A stretch of DNA of 64,000 nt, from positions 28,129 to 92,128 of the forward strand of contig JAIKZQ010000031.1 in NCBI GenBank assembly GCA_024682075.1. Direction: 5' to 3'. Both the position numbers and the translations under genes were made by a program. The first letter of the stretch is position 1; each line of letters starts with the position of its first letter. The stretch is from Lachnospiraceae bacterium (GTDB lineage: Bacteria; Bacillota; Clostridia; Lachnospirales; Lachnospiraceae). Of this stretch, positions 8,989-18,246 are shown piece after piece. The notes under the pieces are model-generated. The model saw only the letters and a program-made list of their open reading frames with translations. It made no database searches and was not told where the DNA came from.

Positions 8989-9993
8989 ATGGCTAAGGTA
9001 ACAGTTTTGGGCGGCGGCACATGGGGAATCGGACTTACCATTCTGCTTGCGAGCGCAGGGCATGATGTTCTGGTATGGTCTGCCGTTGAATCCGAGATCG
9101 AGATGCTTAGTTCCGCACATGAGCATAAGATGCTTCCCGGAGCAAAGATACCCGAAAGCGTAAGGTATACGACCGATGATAAGGAAGCAGTCACTGACAG
9201 GGACATTCTGGTCATGGCCGTAGCAAGTTCCTTTACCAGATCCACTGCCAAAAGGCTTGCTCCCCTCATAAAGGACGGACAGGTGATCGTGGATGTGGCC
9301 AAGGGGATCGAAGAGGGCACTCTCATGACGCTTTCCGAACAGATCGAACAGGAGATCCCCGGAGCAGATGTCTGTGTTCTTTCCGGCCCCACTCATGCCG
9401 AAGAAGTATCTCATCTGATGCCCACCACTATCGTTGTTGCTTCCCATAAAAGAGAAACGGCACTGTTTGTCCAGGATGTATTTATGACAGAGACATTCAG
9501 GGTATATACGAGCTCCGATGTAAAGGGCGTTGAACTTGGAGGATCGCTTAAGAACGTCGTGGCACTTGCAGCCGGAATTGCCGACGGACTCGGCTACGGT
9601 GATAATGCCAAGGCAGCACTCATCACAAGAGGAATTGCCGAGATCACAAGACTCGGTGTGAAGATGGGATGCATGCCCGAAACCTTCAGCGGACTTACAG
9701 GCATCGGAGATCTTATCGTCACCTGTGCCAGCATGCATTCCAGAAACAGAAGATGCGGAATATTGCTTGGTCAGGGCAAGAGTCTTGAAGAAGCACAGAA
9801 GGAAGTAGGAATGGTCGTCGAAGGAATTTTCTCCGCAAAGGCGGCAATCGCTCTCGGCAGGAAATACGAGGTCGATCTTCCTATCATCGAACAGGTCAAT
9901 CTGATCCTGTTTGAAGGCAAAGATGCTGCAGCTGCAGTCAGGGAATTGATGATAAGAGAAAAGAAGGATGAAGTTTCCGATACTCAGTGGTAA
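8989..9993 (+). CDS. gpsA: Glycerol-3-phosphate dehydrogenase [NAD(P)+]
   Basis: Reduces dihydroxyacetone phosphate to the glycerol 3-phosphate used by PlsY just upstream. The N-terminal Rossmann fold has GGGTWGIGL (residues 8-16; the family usually has GxGxWG). The catalytic-lysine region is GGSLKNVVALAAGIADGLGYGDNAKAAL-like around 184-205, shown by GDNAKAALITRG. Length of 334 is normal. A GGGGAAGA-rich RBS precedes the ATG. Its last 26 bases overlap the start of the degenerate kinase gene at 9968, so lipid synthesis and that signalling cassette share translation. Confidence 0.96.
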   Translation: MAKVTVLGGGTWGIGLTILLASAGHDVLVWSAVESEIEMLSSAHEHKMLPGAKIPESVRYTTDDKEAVTDRDILVMAVASSFTRSTAKRLAPLIKDGQVIVDVAKGIEEGTLMTLSEQIEQEIPGADVCVLSGPTHAEEVSHLMPTTIVVASHKRETALFVQDVFMTETFRVYTSSDVKGVELGGSLKNVVALAAGIADGLGYGDNAKAALITRGIAEITRLGVKMGCMPETFSGLTGIGDLIVTCASMHSRNRRCGILLGQGKSLEEAQKEVGMVVEGIFSAKAAIALGRKYEVDLPIIEQVNLILFEGKDAAAAVRELMIREKKDEVSDTQW

Positions 9994-11443
9994 TCCCGCT
10001 TTTCACATTGCGATATTGTCAGCCATTCTGCTAGTCACGATCCCGTGCATGATCGTGCTGGTTTTCCTGTACCTTGATATGCGCAGAAAGACCGAAAAGA
10101 CGGTCAGCAGGCTGACCAGAAATCTGAATCGCACCGAAGATAACAAGACTCTTTTGCTCACCACATTGTCCAGGGAGATCAGGAATTCGATGATCTCGGT
10201 TATGGGCATGGATGAGCTGATACTGCGTGAAAGCACCGATCCTTTGATCAGAGAAAGAGCCTCTTACATAAGGTCTTCGAGTGAGGACATTCTTGCCCTT
10301 ATGCAGGGGGCTATCGATTACACCAAGATTGAAAGAGGGCTTATAGATAATGTCAGGGACGAATTTGACCTGACTTCACTTCTTGTAGATTCCATCTCGA
10401 TGGCGGGCCCCTTGTTCAAGAACAAAGGACTCATTCTCGATATTTCCGCCGATCGTGAAGCACCCAAGACACTCATCGGGGATTTTCCCAAGATCAAAAG
10501 ATGCATGATGAATCTGTTTTCCTTTATCTGTAAGAATTCGGAAAAAGGATATGTTAATCTCGCCATTGAGTATTCCAAAGCTGACGATACGCATGCTGAC
10601 ATTCTTTTCAGGATCTACGGCAAGAAGATTATGGTCAATGTCGACAGGGTCAGGGCGGTCATTTCATCCGATCCTTCCGACAACAAGCTGATATTCTCTC
10701 AAAGTGATGCAGGCAATCTTGATCTTTATCTTGCATCGGGAGTACTGAAAGCTCTCGGGTCGGAACTTGACATCGATGAAGAAGAAGGCAGGGGAGTAGA
10801 GCTGTTCTTCAAGATGAGATTTGAGGTTGTGAACTGGAATGGCATCGGCGACATCCGAAGAGCCAGCAAGAACAAGAAAGCCTCAAACGGTGAAAAGAAA
10901 GACAAATTCATATCCAAAGGGGCACGTATTCTTTTTGCGGACAGCAATGAGACATGTGTCTCGATAGCAAAGGAACTGATCTCGGGAACCGGCGTGCTGT
11001 TTGATACCGCACTTACTTCCGATGAGGCCCTTACACTCATAAGCATCAATGAATATGATGTCATCTTTGTTGAAGAGAACATGAAGGATGATAAGGGCAT
11101 TGATCTCATAAGGCGCATCAGAGGCGGTAATTACAATGTCATCAATTCCCATAAGCCCTGCATAGCCATAACTTCGAATCCGGGCAATAAGATACTCGAT
11201 ATTTTTGACAGGGATACATTCGATGCATATATCGGGAAGCCTCTCAATGCGGATGAATTCGAGGATTGTCTCGTGAAGTTCATGCCTTCGGACAAGATCG
11301 ATGTGCTTGATGATTCCCAGATCTTCCCCGGAATAGGCAGTGTCGAGGATATCAGAAAGTATTCCGAGGGCTATGACGAACTGTACAAGATAGCAGGAAG
11401 CATCTACAAAAGAAGCAGAAGTTACCGGGAAGGCGAAGGCTGA
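9968..11443 (+). CDS. Degenerate hybrid histidine kinase / receiver protein (predicted pseudokinase)
   Basis: 491 residues. One membrane helix (about 13-36), then a DHp-like segment TLSREIRNSMISVMG in which Arg69 sits where the phosphoacceptor His should be. The ATPase-like region (about 140-290) keeps NLFSF but has Phe in place of the Mg-binding N-box Asn. The DxGxG box is absent, and NLDLYLA replaces GLGLxI. The receiver-like domain (about 315-440) reads EYDVIFVEENMKDD, with Glu369 for Asp; the lysine in YIGKPL remains. Autophosphorylation and phospho-acceptance both look lost. The start lies inside gpsA. I infer a scaffold or regulatory pseudoenzyme for the next two proteins. No frameshift or stop suggests decay. 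Confidence 0.8.
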   Translation: MKFPILSGNPAFHIAILSAILLVTIPCMIVLVFLYLDMRRKTEKTVSRLTRNLNRTEDNKTLLLTTLSREIRNSMISVMGMDELILRESTDPLIRERASYIRSSSEDILALMQGAIDYTKIERGLIDNVRDEFDLTSLLVDSISMAGPLFKNKGLILDISADREAPKTLIGDFPKIKRCMMNLFSFICKNSEKGYVNLAIEYSKADDTHADILFRIYGKKIMVNVDRVRAVISSDPSDNKLIFSQSDAGNLDLYLASGVLKALGSELDIDEEEGRGVELFFKMRFEVVNWNGIGDIRRASKNKKASNGEKKDKFISKGARILFADSNETCVSIAKELISGTGVLFDTALTSDEALTLISINEYDVIFVEENMKDDKGIDLIRRIRGGNYNVINSHKPCIAITSNPGNKILDIFDRDTFDAYIGKPLNADEFEDCLVKFMPSDKIDVLDDSQIFPGIGSVEDIRKYSEGYDELYKIAGSIYKRSRSYREGEG

Positions 11444-11468
11444 TCCATCGTATAAAGGAACCTGAATC

Positions 11469-14135
11469 TTGGATTTTAAAGTATTAAACAATTTATTCTT
11501 TGAATTGTCGGTAATACCGCTCGATCTGATATTACTTGTATTTGTGCTGGGCACATACAAGGATGATGAGGAGGCCAATTACAGGTTTAAGATCTTCGCA
11601 ACCCTTGTTACCATCGGCACGATTCTCAACGTTGTTACCGTTATCGTCACCAGCATGGGAAATCAGCTGCCTCTCTGGTTCAGGCTCTTTTTCAATACAT
11701 TCGACTGCATGATGGGTGCTTGTGCCGGAATGGCATACTATCTGTACATGGTAGTGTTTGCAGGTGTCTATAAACACAGGAAAGTACTTTACATTGCCAG
11801 CTATTTTATAAACTCCATATATACGCTATTCATAATCATCAATCTGTTCACCGGGATCATTTTTTCTTATGATGCTGACGGAATGCTGGTTCGAGGGCCT
11901 ATATATACGCTGATCTATTACATCGTTCCTCTGTCGTTTGTGGTTGTCGGCGTCATGGTGACTTTCTTCAAGAGAAAGTTTTTCACTTCCGTGCAAAGAG
12001 GATTCCTCGGCATCGGACTTGTCACGATACTTATTATTTTCCATGTCAACCTGTTCCATGCCTCCGACATGGTCATGTTCTATTATGTCGGATCGATGGG
12101 CATGTTCATGGTGTTTCTGACTCTTGAGACTCCGGACTACATCAGGCTGCTTCAGATCCTCAAGGAACTTGACAAGGCAAGGGATGATGAAAAGAAGGCA
12201 CTTGAGAAAGTTAAGGCGTCGGATGATGCCAAGAGCAGGTTTCTCTCGCATCTGTCTCATGAGATCAAGACTCCCTTGAATGCAATACTCGGGTACTCGG
12301 ATGCCATTATTAATTCCGATGCTGATCCTGAGGTCAAGGAAAACGCGACCAATGTGTTCAAAGGCGCCAGACGACTCAACCAGTTTTTCTCGGATCTGGT
12401 CAACAATATGGCTGATGCCGGAGAATATGATGATTCGGGTCTTTCATCACTCGAGCATTATGCCGAGGAATTAAGCAAAAACGAACCTGATTCTCAAGAA
12501 GTTAAATCATCGGATAACGGAAAATCCAAATCTTATTCTCATTACGGGTTCAGTCAGTATTCTCCCGAAGGCGCTCACAGAACCGGATATAAGAGGGATT
12601 CGGCACAGTACAGGCTCCTTTGTGTAGATGATAATGAACTCAATCTTGAACTGCTCATAAGAACACTCAAGCAGTTCGGATTTACGGTAGACGGCGCAGT
12701 CAACGGCAAGGAAGCCATAGAGATGGTGAAGAAGAATTCATACGATGCCATCTTCATGGATCATATGATGCCTGTCATGGACGGCGTGGAGGCTCTTCAT
12801 AAGCTTCGCCGTGAAATGCTCTGTGACCTTACTCCCATAATCGTAGTCACGGCAAATGCTGTCAGGGGTGAGAGAGACAAGTATCTGAAGGAAGGATTTG
12901 ATTCTTATGTGCCCAAGCCGTTTACAGGAGGGTCGCTCCTCAGGTCACTGGGTAAGTTCCTTCCTATCGCTACCATGGAGTCACTGGTAAAGGTTAATGA
13001 GAAAGTCGGCATCACGTGCATGATGCTCGCATCAACGTTCTCAAGACCTCTCATTGCCCCCGGAGCAAGGATAATCGTTGCAGGTGAGAGCAGAAATGAG
13101 ATAAACCGCATCTCAAGACTTCTTCTGTGCACAATGGCGCAGATAGATGTCGTGTATGACGGTGATGAGTGCATCACTTACATTACTGATAATGAGTATG
13201 ACATGATATTTGTCGAGGACGAATTGAAGGATTCCTTCAACAGATCGGTCAAGTCATTTATCTGGAATAATGTGGACATTCCTTCAATCGTCATGATGAG
13301 TGAAATGAATGTCAATCCTCAGTCGATCTATGAAAGCTATACTGACTTCATAGAATTCAGTACCGAACCTGAAGTGCTTGATGCAATGCTGCTTCTTTAT
13401 CTTCCCAAGGATAAAGTCGGTGTCATAGGATCCCATGCACGGGATGATGCATCTGCTGCGGAGACTCAGGCTCCTTTTCCTGTCATGCAGGATGTGCCTA
13501 AGAACAGCGTTCCCGAAAAAAATGATGCCGATGATGCGGAAGAGGAGATCGAACTTCCGGAATATATCCGTGACAACAAATTCCTGGATGTCGATTCGGG
13601 TGTTGAAAACTGTGGCTCGGAGGAAGGGCTTATCAGGGCTGTTGAGATCTTTGTCAGCACATATGCGGCAAAATCCGAGGAGATTGAAACACTTTTTAAC
13701 AACAGGGACATAGAAGGTTATACGATCAGAGTCCATGCACTTAAGAGTTCCGCCAGGATCATAGGAGCCATGGACCTTTCGGAACTTGCCAAGAGCCTTG
13801 AATTTGCCGGCAAGGATAAGAACATAAACCTTATCGAGGAACAGACCGGCAATCTCCTTAAGATGTATGGTGAACTGATAGATTCCCTTAAGTGTGAAGA
13901 GGCTGAGTCCGATGAAGATAAGCCGCCTGCGGATGAGTCTGTCCTTAAGGATGCATACACATCGATATATGAACTTGCTTCGATGATGGATTATGACAGC
14001 ATTGAAATGATACTGGATTCTCTTAACGGCTATAAGTTTAATGACGAAGACAGGAAAGCGATAAGCGAGATAAAGAAAAACATGGATGAGCTAAACTGGG
14101 ATGGCGTCCAGAAAGCGGCTAAGGGGGCATTATGA
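11469..14135 (+). CDS. 7TM hybrid signalling protein: DHp - receiver - pseudo-receiver - HPt, no ATPase domain
   Basis: 888 residues. Six to seven membrane helices (about 8-230) form a 7TM-like sensor, followed by a coiled coil. Then DHp with His264 in HLSHEIKTPLNA. The HATPase_c domain that should follow is absent: a short low-complexity linker leads straight to a receiver with Asp431 in AIFMDHMMPVMDG. A second receiver-like domain has Glu583 (MIFVEDELKD) for Asp and lacks the DD pair. The C-terminal HPt carries His756 in VHALKSSARIIG. It cannot bind ATP by itself, so phosphate must come from another kinase, or it acts as a phosphate sink. Start TTG at 11469 with AGGAA upstream. Confidence 0.82.
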   Translation: MDFKVLNNLFFELSVIPLDLILLVFVLGTYKDDEEANYRFKIFATLVTIGTILNVVTVIVTSMGNQLPLWFRLFFNTFDCMMGACAGMAYYLYMVVFAGVYKHRKVLYIASYFINSIYTLFIIINLFTGIIFSYDADGMLVRGPIYTLIYYIVPLSFVVVGVMVTFFKRKFFTSVQRGFLGIGLVTILIIFHVNLFHASDMVMFYYVGSMGMFMVFLTLETPDYIRLLQILKELDKARDDEKKALEKVKASDDAKSRFLSHLSHEIKTPLNAILGYSDAIINSDADPEVKENATNVFKGARRLNQFFSDLVNNMADAGEYDDSGLSSLEHYAEELSKNEPDSQEVKSSDNGKSKSYSHYGFSQYSPEGAHRTGYKRDSAQYRLLCVDDNELNLELLIRTLKQFGFTVDGAVNGKEAIEMVKKNSYDAIFMDHMMPVMDGVEALHKLRREMLCDLTPIIVVTANAVRGERDKYLKEGFDSYVPKPFTGGSLLRSLGKFLPIATMESLVKVNEKVGITCMMLASTFSRPLIAPGARIIVAGESRNEINRISRLLLCTMAQIDVVYDGDECITYITDNEYDMIFVEDELKDSFNRSVKSFIWNNVDIPSIVMMSEMNVNPQSIYESYTDFIEFSTEPEVLDAMLLLYLPKDKVGVIGSHARDDASAAETQAPFPVMQDVPKNSVPEKNDADDAEEEIELPEYIRDNKFLDVDSGVENCGSEEGLIRAVEIFVSTYAAKSEEIETLFNNRDIEGYTIRVHALKSSARIIGAMDLSELAKSLEFAGKDKNINLIEEQTGNLLKMYGELIDSLKCEEAESDEDKPPADESVLKDAYTSIYELASMMDYDSIEMILDSLNGYKFNDEDRKAISEIKKNMDELNWDGVQKAAKGAL

Positions 14136-14902
14136 CAGATTCCGTCCTTATCATAAGCAAGGTCGAAAGCTTCATGGTTAATGCAATCAGACATAAGCTT
14201 GAGTCTGAAGGCTTCATGTGTGCTTTCGGCTCGACCGACAGTAATAATATCATGTCCGTGATAGATGAAAAGAGGGTCATTATCCTTTATGTGGATGAGT
14301 CGATCTTTGAAAGACAGGATCTTCTGATCTATCTCAAGGATAAATGTAATGACGATGACCTTAAGCTGATAATCATCGGAACGCCGTCAGATTTCAACGT
14401 TGTGTCCAATTATATCTCGGACAATTATCTTGCCTGCAAGCTTGAAAGACCCATTGACATGCAGGTCCTGATCACCAAGCTGAAGAGTCTTCAGGGTGAG
14501 GCACAGGAGGAACTCGATAAGAAGCGCATACTTATTGTTGATGATGATGCTACTTATCTGAGAACCATCAGAGACTGGCTGAAAGATAAGTACAAGGTAT
14601 ATATGGCCAATTCCGGCATTCAGGCACTGACATGGCTTGCCAAGAATAACGCGGACCTGATACTTCTTGATTACATGATGCCGATCGCATCGGGTCCCGA
14701 GATCCTCGAGATGATCAGAAGCGAAGAGTCTTCCAAGGACATTCCGGTCATATTCCTTACCAGCAAGTCCGACAGGGAGAGTGTGAAGTCTGTTATGAGA
14801 CTCAGGCCCGAAGGATATCTGCTGAAGACGATCAATATGTCTTATCTCAGGAAATCACTGGACAGATTTTTTAACGGAGAGAACATAAATGAGTATATTT
14901 GA
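14132..14902 (+). CDS. Tandem-receiver response regulator (first receiver degenerate)
   Basis: 256 residues, two receivers and no DNA-binding or enzymatic output. Receiver 1 (about 1-120) retains Asp55 (LYVDES) but lacks the N-terminal acidic pair (IISKVES) and has Arg in place of the switch Lys (KLERPID). Receiver 2 (about 128-250) is intact: ILIVDDD, Asp180 in LILLDYMMP, Thr in FLTSKSD, Lys in LLKT. It overlaps the hybrid gene by 4 nt and the MoxR gene by 14 nt. I infer that Asp180 is the final acceptor from the HPt of the preceding protein and that its output is protein-protein contact, perhaps with the MoxR/VWA pair. Confidence 0.82.
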   Translation: MTDSVLIISKVESFMVNAIRHKLESEGFMCAFGSTDSNNIMSVIDEKRVIILYVDESIFERQDLLIYLKDKCNDDDLKLIIIGTPSDFNVVSNYISDNYLACKLERPIDMQVLITKLKSLQGEAQEELDKKRILIVDDDATYLRTIRDWLKDKYKVYMANSGIQALTWLAKNNADLILLDYMMPIASGPEILEMIRSEESSKDIPVIFLTSKSDRESVKSVMRLRPEGYLLKTINMSYLRKSLDRFFNGENINEYI

Positions 14903-15701
14903 AGGTACCAAAGGATATGTTGCAAGCCCGGAGCTGATGGATTCGGTGAACATCGCCATCGCTCTCAAGAAGCCTCTTCTCATAAAGGGAGAGCCCGGAA
15001 CCGGCAAGACGATGCTGGCAGAATCCGTGGCAGAGGCTCTTGGGAAGAAGCTGATCATATGGAATATCAAGTCCACGACCAAGGCTCAGGACGGTTTGTA
15101 TATGTATGACACGATCCAAAGGCTTTATGACGGACAGTTCGGTGAGGGCGGTGTCGATGATATCGCTCACTATATCAAGCTCGGCAAGCTCGGTGAAGCA
15201 TTTGACAGTGAGGAACAAGTCGTTCTTCTTATTGATGAGATCGATAAGGCCGATCTTGAGTTCCCCAACGATCTTCTCTGGGAGCTCGATCAGATGGAGT
15301 TCTATATCGGTGAGACCAAGAGAACGGTCAAGGCAAAACACAGACCCATAGTCATTATCACCTCAAATGCGGAAAAAGAACTCCCCGATGCATTCCTGAG
15401 AAGATGCATTTTCCATTACATCGAATTTCCCGGAAAAGAACTCATGGAAGAGATCATCAAGGTTCATTTCCCCGAGGTTGAAGAGCATCTTCTTAACGAG
15501 GCAATGGATGTTTTCTATCAGATCAGGGACATTCGTGACATCAGAAAGAAGCCTTCGACATCTGAACTCATAGACTGGATCAATGCACTCCAGATAGGCG
15601 GAATACCTTACGGTCAGATCAAGGCAAAGCTTCCTTTCATAGGGGTTGTTGTGAAGAAGGATGAGGATCTGGAGCAGACGGTTCATCATAACTTCCAGTA
15701 G
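14889..15701 (+). CDS. MoxR-family AAA+ ATPase
   Basis: 270 residues. Walker A GEPGTGKT (about 36-43), Walker B VVLLIDEIDKAD (about 110-121), sensor 1 in IITSNAEKELPD, arginine finger region FLRRC. MoxR ATPases work with VWA-domain partners as metal-cofactor or protein-complex maturation chaperones (for example CbbQ/CbbO, CoxD/CoxE, RavA/ViaA). Start ATG 14889 lies inside the preceding receiver gene and has GGAGAG upstream. The VWA partner is 22 bp downstream. Direct coupling to a phosphorelay cassette is unusual. Confidence 0.9.
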   Translation: MSIFEGTKGYVASPELMDSVNIAIALKKPLLIKGEPGTGKTMLAESVAEALGKKLIIWNIKSTTKAQDGLYMYDTIQRLYDGQFGEGGVDDIAHYIKLGKLGEAFDSEEQVVLLIDEIDKADLEFPNDLLWELDQMEFYIGETKRTVKAKHRPIVIITSNAEKELPDAFLRRCIFHYIEFPGKELMEEIIKVHFPEVEEHLLNEAMDVFYQIRDIRDIRKKPSTSELIDWINALQIGGIPYGQIKAKLPFIGVVVKKDEDLEQTVHHNFQ

Positions 15702-15722
15702 AATTGGGGTAATCATACAGAT

Positions 15723-16931
15723 TTGTTTTTGAATTTTTTTGAAGGTTTAAGAAAGCACGGTGTCCATGTGACTCTCGGAGAGTGGCTGGATCTGGAAAAT
15801 GCGCTGGACAGCGGTCTTATAGGAGGGCAGCTGTCGAGGTTTTATTATGGTGCGCGTATGATCCTCGTCAAGAGCGAGACCGATTATGACAAGTATGATG
15901 AGGCGTTTGAAGAATGCTTCAGTGCAGTCAAAAAAGATACTGAGATTGGAACCGAGATGCTCAGATGGCTTGACAAGTCAGATCTCATGCAGCTTGCCGA
16001 GCAGGAAGCCAGGGATCATCTGAATAAGATGGAAGGCGAGGGCATCATAATCGATAAAGAGGATGTTGAGCAGAAGTTCAAGCAGCGCCTTAAGGACCAG
16101 GATTCCGAGCATAACGGCGGTTCATTCTGGATAGGAACGATGGGCAAGACATCCTTCGGTAATACCGGTGGTAATATCGGAGGCGTAAGAGTAGGCGGAG
16201 CAACGGGATATCAGTCCGCGTTTGCCGTTATCGGAGCCAAGAAATACAGGGATTTCAGAGATGACAGGGTCATGACGAATCGTCAGTTCCAGCTGGCATT
16301 CAGGAGGCTCAGACAGTTTTCGTCAAGGCTTGATACTCCCGAAAGAGAGCTTGACATAGATAAGACTGTGGATGAGACCTGTAATCAGGGCGGAGTTCTT
16401 AAGATTGAGATGAGAAAACCCCGTAAGAACTCGGTCAAGCTGCTTCTTCTCATGGATTCGGGCGGAACGATGATACCGTACTCATCACTTTTGAACGATC
16501 TGTTTCAGGCCGTGAATAAGAGCAATCACTATAAAGAAGTAAAATGTTATTACTTCCATAACTGCATTTATTCTCACCTGTACAAGACCCCTGAATGCGA
16601 AAACGGTGACTGGGTCGAGACAAAGTGGCTTTTCCGCAATACCGACAAGGATTACAAAGTCATAATCGTAGGTGATGCAGCCATGGCCCCGGAGGAACTT
16701 TATTCCGATACCGGTAATTACAGAGGACCGAATGACGGACTCAGCGGTGAAGAGTGGCTTAAATCTTTAAAGAGACACTATAAGAAGATAGTATGGCTCA
16801 ATCCTAAAATGGCCCCGGGAAATGCTCCCTGGAGGGAAGCAGAGACTGCCGTGAAGCAGATGTTCCCGATGTACAAGCTTACTGTCAGCGGGCTTGATAA
16901 GGCCATGATAAAACTGATGGAGACCAGATGA
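15723..16931 (+). CDS. CoxE-type VWA domain protein
   Basis: 402 residues. The N-terminal CoxE-like region has FFEGLRKHGVHVTLGEWLDLE. A charged middle is followed by a Gly-rich segment (about 140-170). The VWA domain starts at LLLLMDSGGTM: the MIDAS DxSxS is altered to D-S-G-G-T, so metal binding may be weakened. Expected partner of the upstream MoxR ATPase. No ATG is available; TTG at 15723 or 15729 is the likely start, with GGGG at 15706-15709 as RBS, slightly far for the first. Last gene of the cassette, followed by a promoter for tyrS. No obvious client enzyme is encoded beside it. Confidence 0.85.
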   Translation: MFLNFFEGLRKHGVHVTLGEWLDLENALDSGLIGGQLSRFYYGARMILVKSETDYDKYDEAFEECFSAVKKDTEIGTEMLRWLDKSDLMQLAEQEARDHLNKMEGEGIIIDKEDVEQKFKQRLKDQDSEHNGGSFWIGTMGKTSFGNTGGNIGGVRVGGATGYQSAFAVIGAKKYRDFRDDRVMTNRQFQLAFRRLRQFSSRLDTPERELDIDKTVDETCNQGGVLKIEMRKPRKNSVKLLLLMDSGGTMIPYSSLLNDLFQAVNKSNHYKEVKCYYFHNCIYSHLYKTPECENGDWVETKWLFRNTDKDYKVIIVGDAAMAPEELYSDTGNYRGPNDGLSGEEWLKSLKRHYKKIVWLNPKMAPGNAPWREAETAVKQMFPMYKLTVSGLDKAMIKLMETR

Positions 16932-16953
16932 TAATGATTATATTTTCAGGCTA

Positions 16954-16982
16954 AAGACATTTGAGCCGGCCTGCTATATAAT
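16954..16982 (+). promoter_or_regulatory. Candidate tyrS promoter
   Basis: -35-like AAGACA (16954-16959) and -10 TATAAT (16977-16982) are 17 bp apart. The predicted leader is only about 30 nt, too short for a T-box riboswitch, which many Firmicutes tyrS genes have. Confidence 0.5.
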
Positions 16983-17022
16983 CTTTATATATTTCAGATT
17001 CAGAATCAAAGGAGATAGGAAA

Positions 17023-18246
17023 ATGGGTATTTATGAAGAGCTCCAGGCCAGAGGCCTTATTGCTCAGACAACTGACGAAAATGAGATAAAGGAGCTTGTA
17101 AATAACGGTAAAGCAACTTTTTATATTGGCTTTGACTGTACTGCGGATTCTCTTACCGCCGGCCATTTCATGGCCCTGACACTTATGAAGAGACTTCAGA
17201 TGGCAGGTAATAAGCCCATCGCTCTTATCGGAGGAGGCACCACCATGATCGGTGATCCTTCCGGAAGATCCGATATGAGGAAGATGCTTACCAGAGAAGA
17301 CATCGATCATAATGCAGAGTGCTTCAAGAAGCAGATGGAGAAATTCATCGATTTCGGTGAAGGAAAGGCCATAATGGTCAACAACGCCGACTGGCTTATG
17401 AACCTTAACTACATCGAGCTTCTCCGCGAGGTCGGTGCATGCTTTTCAGTTAACAATATGCTGAGAGCCGAGTGCTACAAGCAGAGAATGGAAAAAGGAC
17501 TTTCCTTCCTTGAGTTTAACTACATGATAATGCAGTCATATGACTTCTATTACATGTTCCAGAAATACAATTGTAATCTCGAGTTCGGCGGTGATGACCA
17601 GTGGAGCAATATGCTCGGCGGCACAGAACTCATCAGAAGAAAACTCGGCAAAGATGCACATGCCATGACCATTACCCTTCTTACTGATTCAAACGGTAAC
17701 AAGATGGGAAAGACTGCAGGAAATGCGGTATGGCTCGATCCGAACAAGACTTCTCCTTTTGAATTCTACCAGTACTGGAGAAATGTCGGAGATGCCGATG
17801 TGTTTAAGTGTCTGAGAATGCTCACATTCCTTCCTCTTGAGAAGATCGAGGAGATAGAAAAGTGGGATGATTCAAGGATCAATGATGCCAAGAAGATCCT
17901 TGCACACGAACTTACCGAGCTTGTACACGGTAAAGAAGAAGCTGATAAGGCTGAAGCAGGATCTGCAGCACTTTTCGGAGGCGGAGATCTTGCCGGAGCG
18001 GACATTCCCACAGTCAGGATGGAAGAAGGAGATTACAGAGACGGTAAGGTTGATATCCTTGGAATCCTTGTAAGAGCGGGTCTTTGCCCAACCAGAAATG
18101 AAGCCCGCCGTGCCGTTGAACAGGGCGGAGTTACCGTTGATGATGAAAAAGTTACCGATGTTAAGACTCTGTATTCCGCAGAAGACCTTAAAGACGGCAA
18201 ACTGGTAAGACGCGGAAAGAAAGCGTTTAAAAAGGTGATCTCATGA
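17023..18246 (+). CDS. tyrS: Tyrosyl-tRNA synthetase
   Basis: Charges tRNA-Tyr. Class I motifs: HIGH equivalent TAGHFMAL (about 47-54) and KMSKS equivalent GNKMGKTAG (about 225-233). Tyrosine pocket: YIGFDCTADSLTAGH; the tRNA-contact face carries YDFYYMF. C-terminal S4 RNA-binding domain from about 340 (ILVRAGLCPTRNEARRAVEQGG). 407 residues, normal length. RBS AAAGGAGATAGG. It heads an operon with nucleoside salvage genes and overlaps the next start by 4 nt (ATGA). Confidence 0.97.
   Translation: MGIYEELQARGLIAQTTDENEIKELVNNGKATFYIGFDCTADSLTAGHFMALTLMKRLQMAGNKPIALIGGGTTMIGDPSGRSDMRKMLTREDIDHNAECFKKQMEKFIDFGEGKAIMVNNADWLMNLNYIELLREVGACFSVNNMLRAECYKQRMEKGLSFLEFNYMIMQSYDFYYMFQKYNCNLEFGGDDQWSNMLGGTELIRRKLGKDAHAMTITLLTDSNGNKMGKTAGNAVWLDPNKTSPFEFYQYWRNVGDADVFKCLRMLTFLPLEKIEEIEKWDDSRINDAKKILAHELTELVHGKEEADKAEAGSAALFGGGDLAGADIPTVRMEEGDYRDGKVDILGILVRAGLCPTRNEARRAVEQGGVTVDDEKVTDVKTLYSAEDLKDGKLVRRGKKAFKKVIS

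Noticed and set aside
14889..14902. Possible frameshift between the tandem receiver and MoxR
   Set aside because: The overlap is clean, the receiver ends normally after its last helix and MoxR has its own RBS.
16932..17022. T-box riboswitch for tyrS
   Set aside because: The leader from the predicted promoter is only about 30 nt and has no T-box or specifier-like sequence.
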